Part shown: positions 1-6,700 of the stretch, in pieces
Layout of the letters: each line of letters opens with the position of its first letter
How positions within the stretch are numbered: position 1 is the first letter of the stretch
From: Candidatus Buchananbacteria bacterium
GTDB lineage: Bacteria; Patescibacteriota; Patescibacteriia; 2-01-FULL-39-33
NCBI GenBank assembly: GCA_903859075.1
Contig: CAIOLF010000038.1
Location: 1-13,049 of the forward strand
Length of the DNA stretch: 13,049 bases
Reading direction: 5' to 3'
The notes under the pieces: model-generated
The model's input: only the letters and a program-made list of their open reading frames with translations
Database searches by the model: none
Told to the model about the DNA's origin: nothing
Position numbers and translations under genes: made by a program

Positions 1-41
1 ATATGCTAAGGTGTTTTTTTGTTGGTAAAAAATAGTCAAAT

Positions 42-629
42 ATGAATAAATTTTATTATAAATTAGCCAAAATATTCGTCTTTATCGGGGTATTATTTTT
101 TGTTTCACATTTGTTGTTTCCTCAGTACACTCAGGCCGCGACAATTACTGAGGATCAGATTAGGTTTGAGTTCAGTGAGATGAATATTGCTAACTCTCCG
201 GAGCCGATAATCTATGATGACACAGACTCTGATGTGGTTACGATAAAATTTGAGGAGCCGGCAACGACCACGGCTACTAGTACAAAAACCGCTGAAGCTA
301 AAGAGGCGGCGGTGATTAAACAGGTTTTATTCAGTAAAGAGGAAATCAAAGAGTTTGTCCGGCTGGAAGCTATCAGGGCGGGCTTAAATCCTGACGAAGT
401 GGAAAAAATCGTGAAGTGTGAAAGTAATTTTAATCCGCAAGCGGTTAATAATAAGAATAGAAACGGCACCAAGGATTCCGGCTTATGGCAGATTAATTCC
501 ATCCATAAGAGGATTTCTGATGCCGATAAGTTCGATTATAAAGTGGCGACCAAATGGGCCATTGCCAAGAGATTGCATGACGGCAATTGGTCGGCCTGGT
601 ATTGCGCCAGGCAATTGGCGATCAGATAA
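42..629 (+). CDS. Secreted lysozyme-like (SLT-fold) lytic transglycosylase
   Basis: The 195-residue protein is predicted to be exported and to cleave peptidoglycan. Residues 1-33 form a signal peptide: basic start, hydrophobic stretch about residues 10-27, and a TQA-A-type cleavage site near residues 30-33. Residues 34-95 are a low-complexity linker rich in Thr, Glu and Ala. The catalytic domain spans about 98-195. It has the family pattern CESNFNP, with E127 the likely general acid, followed by DSGLWQIN (145-152) and a C-terminal WSAWYC. C126 and C188 could form a disulfide outside the membrane. The domain is short, as in small SLT/lysozyme-like proteins of Patescibacteria. No Shine-Dalgarno precedes the ATG; the start is chosen because the signal peptide begins there. 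A terminator follows 25 nt after the stop. The fold class is fairly secure; the substrate bond is inferred from the family. Confidence 0.85.
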   Translation: MNKFYYKLAKIFVFIGVLFFVSHLLFPQYTQAATITEDQIRFEFSEMNIANSPEPIIYDDTDSDVVTIKFEEPATTTATSTKTAEAKEAAVIKQVLFSKEEIKEFVRLEAIRAGLNPDEVEKIVKCESNFNPQAVNNKNRNGTKDSGLWQINSIHKRISDADKFDYKVATKWAIAKRLHDGNWSAWYCARQLAIR

Positions 630-653
630 AATTTGATAATAATATCCTATAAT

Positions 654-686
654 AAAAAACTCCCACTTGAACGCGGGAGTTTTTTA
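654..686 (+). terminator. Rho-independent terminator after the transglycosylase gene
   Basis: AAAACTCCC and GGGAGTTTT can pair across a loop of about ten bases, followed by a run of T (680-686). It lies 25 nt downstream of the transglycosylase stop codon. Confidence 0.8.
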
Positions 687-690
687 TTAT

Positions 691-850
691 TAGGCCACGA
701 CAGGAATCCCGCCTCGCTGTTTGGCCAAATAGCCAAACAGCTCGTTGCCGCGGTCAGCACTGATATGCCACTGGCATATCAGCGACGCTCAACTGCGCTT
801 TTCGGCTTCCGCCTCAAAGCTTGCCTCGCTTCTGACCTGTTCGATTCCGG
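691..850. repeat. Structured segment carrying a near copy of the tRNA-Cys 3' end
   Basis: No gene is recognisable here. Positions 691-708 match the 3' end of the tRNA-Cys gene (891-908) at 17 of 18 bases. Positions 836-850 match the tRNA T-arm in the opposite orientation (14 of 15). Between them are a perfect 10-bp hairpin (716-725 with 732-741), a 23-nt near-perfect palindrome (760-782) and a direct repeat GCCTCGCT (711-718 and 823-830). A 73-codon frame crosses the segment but looks like chance. This could be a tRNA-derived repeat or the scar of an integration at tRNA-Cys. Confidence 0.5.
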
Positions 851-852
851 TT

Positions 853-891
853 AAATTAAAAAATACCCAAAGAACGGGTATTTTTTAATTT
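853..891. terminator. Bidirectional terminator beside tRNA-Cys
   Basis: A perfect 16-bp inverted repeat (853-868 with 876-891) has a TACCC/GGGTA core, a 7-nt loop and A/T tracts on both sides, so it can stop transcription in either direction. It abuts the 3' end of the minus-strand tRNA-Cys and is its obvious terminator. Confidence 0.85.
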
Positions 892-962
<71 letters not shown>

Positions 963-977
963 ATCACTGGCTTTCAT

Positions 978-1006
978 ATCTTAGCAAAAAAAAATACTTT
1001 TTTCAA
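978..1006 (-). promoter_or_regulatory. Promoter of tRNA-Cys
   Basis: On the minus strand, TTGAAA (1006-1001) and TAAGAT (983-978) are separated by exactly 17 nt. The -10 box ends 15 nt before the mature tRNA 5' end, which fits a short leader. Confidence 0.75.
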
Positions 1007-1016
1007 TTTATACAAG

Positions 1017-1036
1017 AGACGCGATGAATCGCGTCT
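1017..1036. other. GC-rich hairpin between tRNA-Cys and infB promoters
   Basis: A perfect 8-bp stem, AGACGCGA/TCGCGTCT, encloses the loop TGAA. There is no T tract on either side, so it is not a typical terminator. It lies between two divergent promoters and could be a protein-binding palindrome; its function is unknown. Confidence 0.5.
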
Positions 1037-1062
1037 TAACAAAATAAATAACCGTCAAACCC

Positions 1063-1091
1063 TTGATTTTTCGTCAATTTTTTAGTATACT
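1063..1091 (+). promoter_or_regulatory. Promoter of infB
   Basis: TTGATT (1063-1068) and TATACT (1086-1091) are spaced by 17 nt, a good sigma-70-type match. Transcription would start near 1098, giving a leader of about 24 nt to the infB ATG. Confidence 0.75.
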
Positions 1092-1121
1092 TAATCTTGT
1101 AAATAATAACAGTTAGCAAGC

Positions 1122-3098
1122 ATGAATGTCGCCGAATTATCCAGAAAGTTAAGAATCACCAGCGGGGAGTTGCTGGAAAAGCTGCCGCGCCTGGGTTTTG
1201 ACGTTGGCAAAAAAGCGATCAAGATCGATGATCGTTTGGCGCTCAAGATTATGGAGGCTTGGAAACAGGATGAGAAACGTCAGCGGGAGGCCAGCCGTAT
1301 CGCTGAGATTCGCGGCACGGGAGTAAAAGAAGAGGGAGCCAAAGAGGCGATAATTCTGGAAGTAAAAATTCCCCCGATCATTACGGTGCGGGATTTTGCC
1401 GCGGCGCTTGATCTGCCGATCAGCAAAGTTCTGACTTCGCTGATGAAAAATGGCGTCTTGGCTAGCATGAATGAACGGATCGATTTTGATACTGCCAGCA
1501 TCATCGGCGAAGAATTGGGCTATAAGATTCTCGCTGATGAGAATGATCAGCAGGATAGCGAACAGGAACAGCAACAGAACAAACTTAAAGAGATATTAAG
1601 CGATAAGCATAGCGGCTGTGTCGAACGGCCACCGGTAATCGTCGTCATGGGGCACGTCGACCATGGCAAGACCAAGATCCTGGACGCTATTAGAAAAACC
1701 GACGTCGTTTCCGGCGAAAGCGGCGGCATCACTCAGCACATCGGCGCTTATCAGGTCCATCGCCATGGGCGCGTGCTGACTTTTATCGATACTCCCGGCC
1801 ATGAGGCCTTTACCGCCATGAGATCGCGCGGCGCTCGCGTCGCTGATGTGGCGATACTTGTCATTGCCGCCGATGACGGCGTGCGGCCGCAGACGCTGGA
1901 GGCGATAAAGATCATTTCTGATGCCAAGCTGCCTTTTGTCGTTGCGATCAATAAAATTGATAAGGATGAGGCAAATTTGGAAAAAGTAAAACAAGATTTG
2001 AGCTCAATAAATCTGCGGCCCGAGGATTGGGGCGGTGACGTGGTCTGCCTGCCGGTTTCCGCCAAGACTGGGCAGGGAATGGATGATTTGCTCGATACGG
2101 TACTGCTGGTAGCCGATATGGAAAAAGAATTGCTAATGGCTGATTGTCAGCGTCTGGCTATCGGTACGGTGATCGAATCGCATATTGATAAGGGCGAGGG
2201 TCCGGTGGCGACAATGATCGTCCAATCGGGCACTTTGCGAGTCGGTGATTGCCTGGGCACCCGCGGAGCGCTCTGCGGCAAAGTGCGGTCGCTCAAAGAT
2301 TATAAAGGCGAAAATATCAGCGAGGCCGGACCGGGCACCCCGGCTAAAATTTTAGGCCTTAAAATCGCGCCGGAAGTCGGCAGCGTCTTGGAAGTGCCGG
2401 AAGATTCAAAGAGCTTATCTAAGGATGTTAAACAACATTTGCATCACCAGAATAAAAGCTTTTCCGTCTTATCTTCCAATCAAGGCGATGATGATAAATT
2501 CAAAAACATTAATCTGATTATCAAGGCGGACGTGCTGGGATCGCTCGAGGCGATCATCGAGAGCTTGGCTAAGCTGGAAACGGCGGAAATCAAGATAAAG
2601 ATCGTCAGCAAGGGGCTGGGAATCATTTCCGAATCGGATGTGCTCAAGGCCGAAGCGACCGGAGCGCAGATTTTCGGCTTCCATGTCAAGCCATTGCCGA
2701 ACGTCGCTGATTTGGCGCGCGATAAGAAGGCAGTGATTAAGACTTATGAAGTTATTTATCATTTAATAGAAGATATTCAGGAACAGATCAAGGATTTACA
2801 AATAAAAGAAGCGGTCAAAAAATTGGTCGGCAAACTGGAAGTGATAAAAATCTTTCGCAAGGAAAGCCATAATATGATCGTGGGCGGACGCGTGATTGAA
2901 GGATATCTCGTACCGACGGAAATCGTCATTATCGTGCGCGGTAATGAGGCGATTGCCACCGGCAAAGTGACGCGGCTGGAATGTTCGCGGCAGATTGCTG
3001 AAAAAGTAGCGGCGGGGCAGGAATGCGGTCTTAGCTTTGAAGGCAAAGCCGTCATTGAACTGGGTGATATCTTGGAATTTTATATTGAAGAAAAATAA
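1122..3098 (+). CDS. infB: Translation initiation factor IF-2
   Basis: This GTPase delivers fMet-tRNA to the 30S subunit and promotes 70S joining. The 658 residues show an IF2_N-like helical module (about 1-50), a second one (about 80-135), a charged Gln/Glu-rich linker (140-165) and the G domain. G-domain motifs are GHVDHGKT (177-184), T204 in the switch region, DTPGH (223-227), NKID (277-280) and SAK (313-315). After it come domain II, a Ser/Asn/Asp-rich linker near 440-455, and the C-terminal IF-2 domains ending GDILEFYIEEK. It is shorter than the E. coli protein (about 890 residues) because the N-terminal extension is reduced. The first G motif continues KILD where SLLD is more usual. There is no clear Shine-Dalgarno; the start is supported by the promoter 30-60 nt upstream and by the IF2_N match from residue 1. 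rbfA follows. Confidence 0.97.
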   Translation: MNVAELSRKLRITSGELLEKLPRLGFDVGKKAIKIDDRLALKIMEAWKQDEKRQREASRIAEIRGTGVKEEGAKEAIILEVKIPPIITVRDFAAALDLPISKVLTSLMKNGVLASMNERIDFDTASIIGEELGYKILADENDQQDSEQEQQQNKLKEILSDKHSGCVERPPVIVVMGHVDHGKTKILDAIRKTDVVSGESGGITQHIGAYQVHRHGRVLTFIDTPGHEAFTAMRSRGARVADVAILVIAADDGVRPQTLEAIKIISDAKLPFVVAINKIDKDEANLEKVKQDLSSINLRPEDWGGDVVCLPVSAKTGQGMDDLLDTVLLVADMEKELLMADCQRLAIGTVIESHIDKGEGPVATMIVQSGTLRVGDCLGTRGALCGKVRSLKDYKGENISEAGPGTPAKILGLKIAPEVGSVLEVPEDSKSLSKDVKQHLHHQNKSFSVLSSNQGDDDKFKNINLIIKADVLGSLEAIIESLAKLETAEIKIKIVSKGLGIISESDVLKAEATGAQIFGFHVKPLPNVADLARDKKAVIKTYEVIYHLIEDIQEQIKDLQIKEAVKKLVGKLEVIKIFRKESHNMIVGGRVIEGYLVPTEIVIIVRGNEAIATGKVTRLECSRQIAEKVAAGQECGLSFEGKAVIELGDILEFYIEEK

Positions 3099-3103
3099 TT
3101 AAA

Positions 3104-3213
3104 GATACCAATATACGAATGGGTATTAATGATACGAATGAATACGAATATTAAAATTTATTAGAATTATTTGTAACCATTAGTATTATTCGTAAAATTA
3201 GTATATTAGTATC
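3104..3213. repeat. AT-rich imperfect palindrome between infB and rbfA
   Basis: The outer arms GATACCAATATAC (3104-3116) and GTATATTAGTATC (3201-3213) pair at 12 of 13 positions. Inside are three copies of ATACGAAT (3113, 3132 and 3142) and several ATTAGTAT units in inverted sense, so most of the 110-nt spacer could fold on itself. There is no T-tract terminator and no open frame of note. Confidence 0.6.
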
Positions 3214-3223
3214 ATAGAAATTT

Positions 3224-3556
3224 ATGACTGACAGGATGCTAAAAATAAATGAGCTGATTCGGCAGCAGCTGGGGGAGATAATAAATGAAGAGATAGAAAT
3301 GCCGGCCAATACTCTGGTAACGATTACCAGAGTCAGCACCTCTCCCGATCTGCACTATGCTCGGGCGATGATCAGCGTTATTCCCGATGAACAGTCAGAG
3401 CCGGTAGTCAATCTGCTTAATCGCCGCGCCAAATTATTCCGCAAGCTGTTAAATGATAAGATTACTTTGCGCTGTATTCCTCAAGTCAGCTTCGCCTTGG
3501 ATGAGAGCGGACGCAAAGCATATGAGCTGGATCGATTATTGGATAATTTGAAATAA
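3224..3556 (+). CDS. rbfA: Ribosome-binding factor A
   Basis: RbfA is a KH-like protein that binds the 30S subunit and helps late maturation of the 16S rRNA 5' region, and adaptation to cold. The 110-residue length is typical. The family pattern is visible: an N-terminal helix RMLKINELIRQQLGEIINEEI, a strand with VTITRVSTSPDLHYARAMISV (about residues 31-52), the helix LLNRRAKLFRKLL, the strand LRCIPQVSFALDES and a C-terminal LDRLLDNL. Placement directly after infB is a classic arrangement and supports the call. The start has no Shine-Dalgarno. A strong terminator follows at once, so the infB-rbfA unit ends here. Confidence 0.92.
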   Translation: MTDRMLKINELIRQQLGEIINEEIEMPANTLVTITRVSTSPDLHYARAMISVIPDEQSEPVVNLLNRRAKLFRKLLNDKITLRCIPQVSFALDESGRKAYELDRLLDNLK

Positions 3557-3557
3557 C

Positions 3558-3580
3558 AAAGTCCCGCAAGGGACTTTTTT
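3558..3580 (+). terminator. Terminator after rbfA
   Basis: AAAGTCCC-GCAA-GGGACTTT is a perfect 8-bp stem with a GCAA tetraloop and a run of T, beginning 2 nt after the rbfA stop. Confidence 0.93.
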
Positions 3581-3596
3581 AGCGTTTAAGATAGAG

Positions 3597-3625
3597 TTGA
3601 CATTTTGATTATATTTGTATAGTAT
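3597..3625 (+). promoter_or_regulatory. Promoter of the NrnA-like gene
   Basis: A consensus TTGACA (3597-3602) is followed by TATAGT (3618-3623, 15-nt spacer) or TAGTAT (3620-3625, 17-nt spacer). It sits between the rbfA terminator and the next ATG at 3647, leaving a very short leader. Confidence 0.7.
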
Positions 3626-3646
3626 TAAGAGTTATTTATAAATTAC

Positions 3647-4597
3647 ATGAAAGACATATTCCTAAAAATAAATGAGGCGATTTTGGGAGCCAATAACATC
3701 CTGATCGCCACCCATGAAAAGCCCGACGGCGATGCCTGCGGGTCGGCTTTGGCTCTGGCGCTTTATTTGCAAACTCTAGGCAAGAATTTTCAAATATTTT
3801 CCAATAATAAAGCGCCTGATTTTTTATATTTTCTGCCGCTTATAGATCAGATGACCACCGACGTTGATGTTTTTAACAAGAGGTGGGACTTGGTGATTTG
3901 CGTTGATGCTTCCTCGACGAGCTTTGCCCACCTGCCTGATGATTTTGCCGTCCGCTCAACGATTATTAATTTTGATCATCACGCGACCAATGCCAGTTAT
4001 GGACAGCTGGCGGTCGTCGATGTCGGCGCCAGTTCCACTGCTGAAGTGGTTTTTAATTTTTTCAAAGCCATAAGCTACCCGATCGACCGCAAGCTGGCTT
4101 CCTGCCTGCTCACCGGCATCCTTACCGATACTGGCGGCTTCAGCCATCCCAATACCACCATTAAGACCATGGCGATCGCTTCGGAGCTGATGAAAAAAGG
4201 ATCAAAGATCCATCAGATTTTCAATCACGTGGTGCATAACAAATCGCTGGGCGGTCTGCGGCTCTGGGGCATGGTGCTTTCCCGTATCCAGACTAATCAA
4301 AAATTGGACTTGGCTTATACTTATGTCACGGCTGATGACCTGATCAATTATCAGGTGCCGGAAGAAGAGATCGACGGGCTGGTGAATTTTCTAAACGTCA
4401 TCTCGGATTATTCGGTGGTAATGCTGTTTAAGATCGACCGCGGCTTTACTAAAGCCAGCATCCGCACCAAGCGCGATGATATCGATGTTTCACGGCTGGC
4501 GCTGGCTTTCGGCGGCGGCGGCCATCAGAAGGCGGCCGGATTTTCTTTGCCGTGGCGGCTGGAGGAGGTAAATGGCAAGCTGGTTGTCAAAGATTAG
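3647..4597 (+). CDS. DHH/DHHA1 phosphoesterase, NrnA-like (nanoRNase/pAp phosphatase family)
   Basis: Family members degrade 2-5 nt RNA or linear dinucleotides and dephosphorylate 3'-phosphoadenosine 5'-phosphate using two manganese ions. Length (316 residues) and architecture match. The DHH domain covers about 1-180: HEKPDGDACGS gives metal ligands H23, D27 and D29; VDAS gives D87; the DHH signature is 110-112; LTDTGGF gives D161. The DHHA1 domain covers about 220-316, with the substrate-binding glycine motif GGGGHQKAAGF at 289-299. All catalytic residues appear intact. Position after rbfA is common in bacteria. The gene has its own promoter and no Shine-Dalgarno. Whether the preferred substrate is nanoRNA, pAp or c-di-AMP-derived pApA cannot be read from the sequence. 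Confidence 0.9.
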   Translation: MKDIFLKINEAILGANNILIATHEKPDGDACGSALALALYLQTLGKNFQIFSNNKAPDFLYFLPLIDQMTTDVDVFNKRWDLVICVDASSTSFAHLPDDFAVRSTIINFDHHATNASYGQLAVVDVGASSTAEVVFNFFKAISYPIDRKLASCLLTGILTDTGGFSHPNTTIKTMAIASELMKKGSKIHQIFNHVVHNKSLGGLRLWGMVLSRIQTNQKLDLAYTYVTADDLINYQVPEEEIDGLVNFLNVISDYSVVMLFKIDRGFTKASIRTKRDDIDVSRLALAFGGGGHQKAAGFSLPWRLEEVNGKLVVKD

Positions 4598-4622
4598 AAA
4601 AAGGTTTAAAATACCAATTAAG

Positions 4623-4689
4623 AATTAAGAATTATGAATTACGAAAATGCCATTTATTAATCTTAATTCTTAATTCATAATTCTTAATT
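4623..4689. repeat. Perfect 19-bp AT inverted repeat upstream of clpP
   Basis: AATTAAGAATTATGAATTA (4623-4641) has its exact reverse complement at 4671-4689, with a 29-nt loop. Extra copies of the TTAAGAATTAAG unit flank both arms. It fills nearly the whole nrnA-clpP gap and ends 9 nt before the clpP ATG. With almost no G or C and no T-tract it is not a normal terminator. Confidence 0.75.
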
Positions 4690-4698
4690 TACAAAACT

Positions 4699-5274
4699 AT
4701 GTATCTCATACCAACCGTGCTGGAAAAGTCATCACTGGGCGAACGCGCTTATGATATCTATTCCCGCCTCCTCAAAGACAGGATAATCTTTTTGGGTGCG
4801 CCGATTGATGACGCGGTGGCCAATACCGTCATTGCGCAGTTGCTATTTCTGGATAATGAAGACAAAAAATCGGACATTAAATTGTACATCAACTCTCCCG
4901 GCGGTTCGGTATCGGCGGGTCTGGCGATTTATGACACGATGCAATACGTCAAAGCCGATGTGTCCACGATCTGCATCGGCATGGCGGCTAGCATGGGCGC
5001 GGTGATTCTCGCCGGCGGCGCCAAAGGCAAACGCCTAGCTTTGCCCAATAGCGAGATTATGATTCATCAGGTGATGGGTGGAGCGGAAGGCCAAGCGACG
5101 GATATTAAGATCCGCGCCGAACATATCCTCAAAGTGAAGAGCAAATTGGATAAGATTTTGACTAAGCATACCAATCGTACTCTGGCCCAGATTGAAAAAG
5201 ATACGGACAGGGATTATTATATGTCTCCGGAAGAAGCGATTACTTATGGAGTGATTGATAAGGTAATAAAATAA
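4699..5274 (+). CDS. clpP: ATP-dependent Clp protease proteolytic subunit
   Basis: ClpP forms the tetradecameric serine-protease chamber that degrades proteins fed in by Clp ATPases. The 191-residue length is standard. The start MYLIPTVLEKSSLGERAYDIYSRLL is the usual N-terminal loop and first helix. The catalytic triad is present: S98 in GMAASMGA, H123 in MIHQ and D172 in RDYYMSPEEA. The oxyanion and substrate strand INSPGGSVSAG (65-74 region) and the Gly-rich handle region are intact. It is probably transcribed alone or with the upstream phosphoesterase: no terminator separates them except the AT palindrome, and a GC-rich terminator follows. There is no Shine-Dalgarno. No Clp ATPase gene is in the window. 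Confidence 0.97.
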   Translation: MYLIPTVLEKSSLGERAYDIYSRLLKDRIIFLGAPIDDAVANTVIAQLLFLDNEDKKSDIKLYINSPGGSVSAGLAIYDTMQYVKADVSTICIGMAASMGAVILAGGAKGKRLALPNSEIMIHQVMGGAEGQATDIKIRAEHILKVKSKLDKILTKHTNRTLAQIEKDTDRDYYMSPEEAITYGVIDKVIK

Positions 5275-5275
5275 G

Positions 5276-5312
5276 ATCAAAAAAGTCCCGCCTCTAGCGG
5301 GGCTTTTTTGAT
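5276..5312 (+). terminator. Terminator after clpP
   Basis: ATCAAAAAAGTCCCGC pairs with GCGGGGCTTTTTTGAT (one G-T wobble) around the loop CTCTA. Tracts of A and T on both sides allow termination in either direction. It starts 2 nt after the clpP stop. Confidence 0.92.
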
Positions 5313-5341
5313 TTGACTTAAAGAGATATTTGGGGTAGTTT
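5313..5341 (+). promoter_or_regulatory. Possible promoter of the 385-residue gene
   Basis: TTGACT (5313-5318) is followed after 17 nt by TAGTTT (5336-5341). The -35 box is good and the -10 weak. Its position directly after the clpP terminator and before the structured leader supports it. Confidence 0.5.
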
Positions 5342-5345
5342 TGGC

Positions 5346-5448
5346 GTGAGGAGGACAATCCGTCCCTTCACAATCGGGTGCTCGAGGGCGCCCAAAACTC
5401 ACTCTGCCCGAGGGCGGAGTACTATTCCGGCCGAGGCTGGAAAGGAGG
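5346..5448 (+). promoter_or_regulatory. Leader RNA with four tandem hairpins, three capped by CGAG
   Basis: The leader can fold into hairpins in series. The first (5346-5371) has ten pairs, a bulged A5352 and loop AATCC. Then come GGGTGCT-CGAG-GGCGCCC (5376-5393), ACTCTGCC-CGAG-GGCGGAGT (5401-5420) and TTCCGGC-CGAG-GCTGGAA (5425-5442). CGAG fits the stable YNMG tetraloop class. The last stem runs into the Shine-Dalgarno AAAGGAGG (5441-5448), which lies 5 nt before the ATG. An alternative long-range stem (5337-5346 with 5389-5399, one bulge) would compete with two hairpins. Regulation of translation is an inference; no known riboswitch is recognised. Confidence 0.6.
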
Positions 5449-5453
5449 ATATT

Positions 5454-6611
5454 ATGTCATACGAGACGTTGGAGATGTTTCTCAACGGTAAGGAGCAGTC
5501 ATTTTTCTGGATGCAGCTTGAAAAACTGCCGTCGGAAAAACGGATCGACGAGCTGTGCGAAATGCTGCTGAAATGCATCGCCGGCCACATCGATGAACGG
5601 GCAGCTTTTCTCTGGGAGGCGCTGATGCACGCGGTCAGTGATTTTTTGCTGGCGCCGATCATGAGCAAAGTGAAGGAATTCGGCCGGCAGGAAATTCGCA
5701 TCCGCAATGCCTGCGAGGCCGATCCGGAAGCGACCGCGGCCCATCAGGCGAACGCGCAGCGCCGCGTCGCCCTGGCGCAGGAAATCTATGGGTTGATTCC
5801 TGCCTTCAAGAATGGGAGTGGATGGGACTCGGATCTTCGGGAGAATCGCAAGATAAAGGAGCCCACCCTACTCCATACCAAGAAGCTGATCTGGAATGAG
5901 ATCACCACTTACTGGCATGATGTGGCAGACCAGCAGACCGCATTGGGGACGTTCGACTGGCTGCTGGTGCTGGACCTTTCTTTCAAAGAAGAGCAGGACG
6001 CTCTGACCGAAGTCATCCGCCAGCAAAGCGATGGCATGAAACCGGAACGCCTGTTAGCCTGCATGCTGATGATCAAGTGCTACCGGGACAATCATTATCG
6101 GCTGCAGAAAAACGGCCAGGACGTGTTTATGCGCTGCCATGACCCTGAATCCTGGCTGGACAAGCTACTTCATGCCTGGATCCGCTGCCAGAAAAGGTTC
6201 GATATCGTCGCGCAACTCGAGGCGCTTGCGCCGGTAACCGCTTATAGAGAGGCCTGGGGCATATTGTCGCGATATTCCGAACCGATTGGCGCGTTCTGCC
6301 GGCAGATTGATGAGCTTCGCGATTTTGTCAATCCGCCCGGGGGCTTCAGTTCGATTTTTGATTGTTGCCCCGTAATCGTCCGTTACGAGAAATTGGGTGA
6401 GGGGATAGTTGAATTCAATGTTCCCCCGGCGCCATGCAATGCCGACCAGGCCACCACGAACAGCCACTATATAGTCGAAGCCGATGATAAGATCGGAGGC
6501 TGGCTCAAAGGCCGCACGGGCATCACCGTAGTGGGACGTATCGGGCGCAAAACCGATTTTTCCGGATTCCATGCCCATATGGAATTCCAAATCAGGCCCA
6601 AGAGCGATTGA
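5454..6611 (+). CDS. Hypothetical protein, 385 residues, helical with beta-rich C-terminus
   Basis: I do not recognise this protein. The ATG at 5454 is chosen because a full AAAGGAGG lies 5 nt upstream; an in-frame GTG at 5346 falls inside the leader hairpins and is unlikely. There is no signal peptide or membrane segment, so it is probably cytoplasmic. Residues 1-300 look mostly alpha-helical, with many Trp, Leu and Glu/Lys/Arg residues and eleven Cys spread through the chain, including a CC pair around residue 318. The last 70 residues are strand-rich (VIVRYEKLGEGIVEF, then WLKGRTGITVVGRIGRK) and could be a small beta-barrel. The gene is visibly richer in G+C than its neighbours, stands alone between its own promoter-like site and terminator, and converges on the CYTH operon. 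It may have been acquired, or belong to a lineage-specific family. The coding call is firm; the function is unknown. Confidence 0.8.
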   Translation: MSYETLEMFLNGKEQSFFWMQLEKLPSEKRIDELCEMLLKCIAGHIDERAAFLWEALMHAVSDFLLAPIMSKVKEFGRQEIRIRNACEADPEATAAHQANAQRRVALAQEIYGLIPAFKNGSGWDSDLRENRKIKEPTLLHTKKLIWNEITTYWHDVADQQTALGTFDWLLVLDLSFKEEQDALTEVIRQQSDGMKPERLLACMLMIKCYRDNHYRLQKNGQDVFMRCHDPESWLDKLLHAWIRCQKRFDIVAQLEALAPVTAYREAWGILSRYSEPIGAFCRQIDELRDFVNPPGGFSSIFDCCPVIVRYEKLGEGIVEFNVPPAPCNADQATTNSHYIVEADDKIGGWLKGRTGITVVGRIGRKTDFSGFHAHMEFQIRPKSD

Positions 6612-6615
6612 TACC

Positions 6616-6649
6616 TAGGACGTTTCCCGCGCGGAGCGTCCTATTTTTT
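6616..6649 (+). terminator. Terminator after the 385-residue gene
   Basis: TAGGACG (6616-6622) pairs with CGTCCTA (6637-6643) around a GC-rich loop, followed by six T. It starts 5 nt after the stop codon. Confidence 0.85.
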
Positions 6650-6665
6650 ATTCCAAAAAAAGAAG

Positions 6666-6694
6666 AAGCGGAATTGATCGCATCAATTCCGCTT
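6666..6694. terminator. Bidirectional terminator between convergent genes
   Basis: A perfect 13-bp stem, AAGCGGAATTGAT/ATCAATTCCGCTT, has a 3-nt loop. It lies 6 nt downstream of the CYTH stop on the minus strand, with T-rich sequence after the stem in that direction. TTTTGTTTT follows on the plus strand, so it also backs up the preceding terminator. Confidence 0.85.
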
Positions 6695-6700
6695 TTGTTT

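Noticed and set aside
633..854. 73-codon plus-strand frame over the tRNA-like segment
   Set aside because: It starts within a terminator region, spans hairpins and a tRNA-end copy, and its product has no domain-like pattern; likely chance.
3104..3213. CRISPR-like array because of repeated ATACGAAT units
   Set aside because: Units are 8 nt, irregularly spaced and partly inverted; there are no spacers of constant length and no cas genes.
5346..5453. In-frame GTG extension adding 36 residues to the 385-residue protein
   Set aside because: It lies wholly within the structured leader, lacks a ribosome site, and a perfect Shine-Dalgarno precedes the ATG at 5454.
6609..6611. Possible TGA recoding, as known in some Patescibacteria lineages
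   Set aside because: TGA ends the 385-residue and CYTH genes directly before terminators, and no internal TGA is needed in any core gene.
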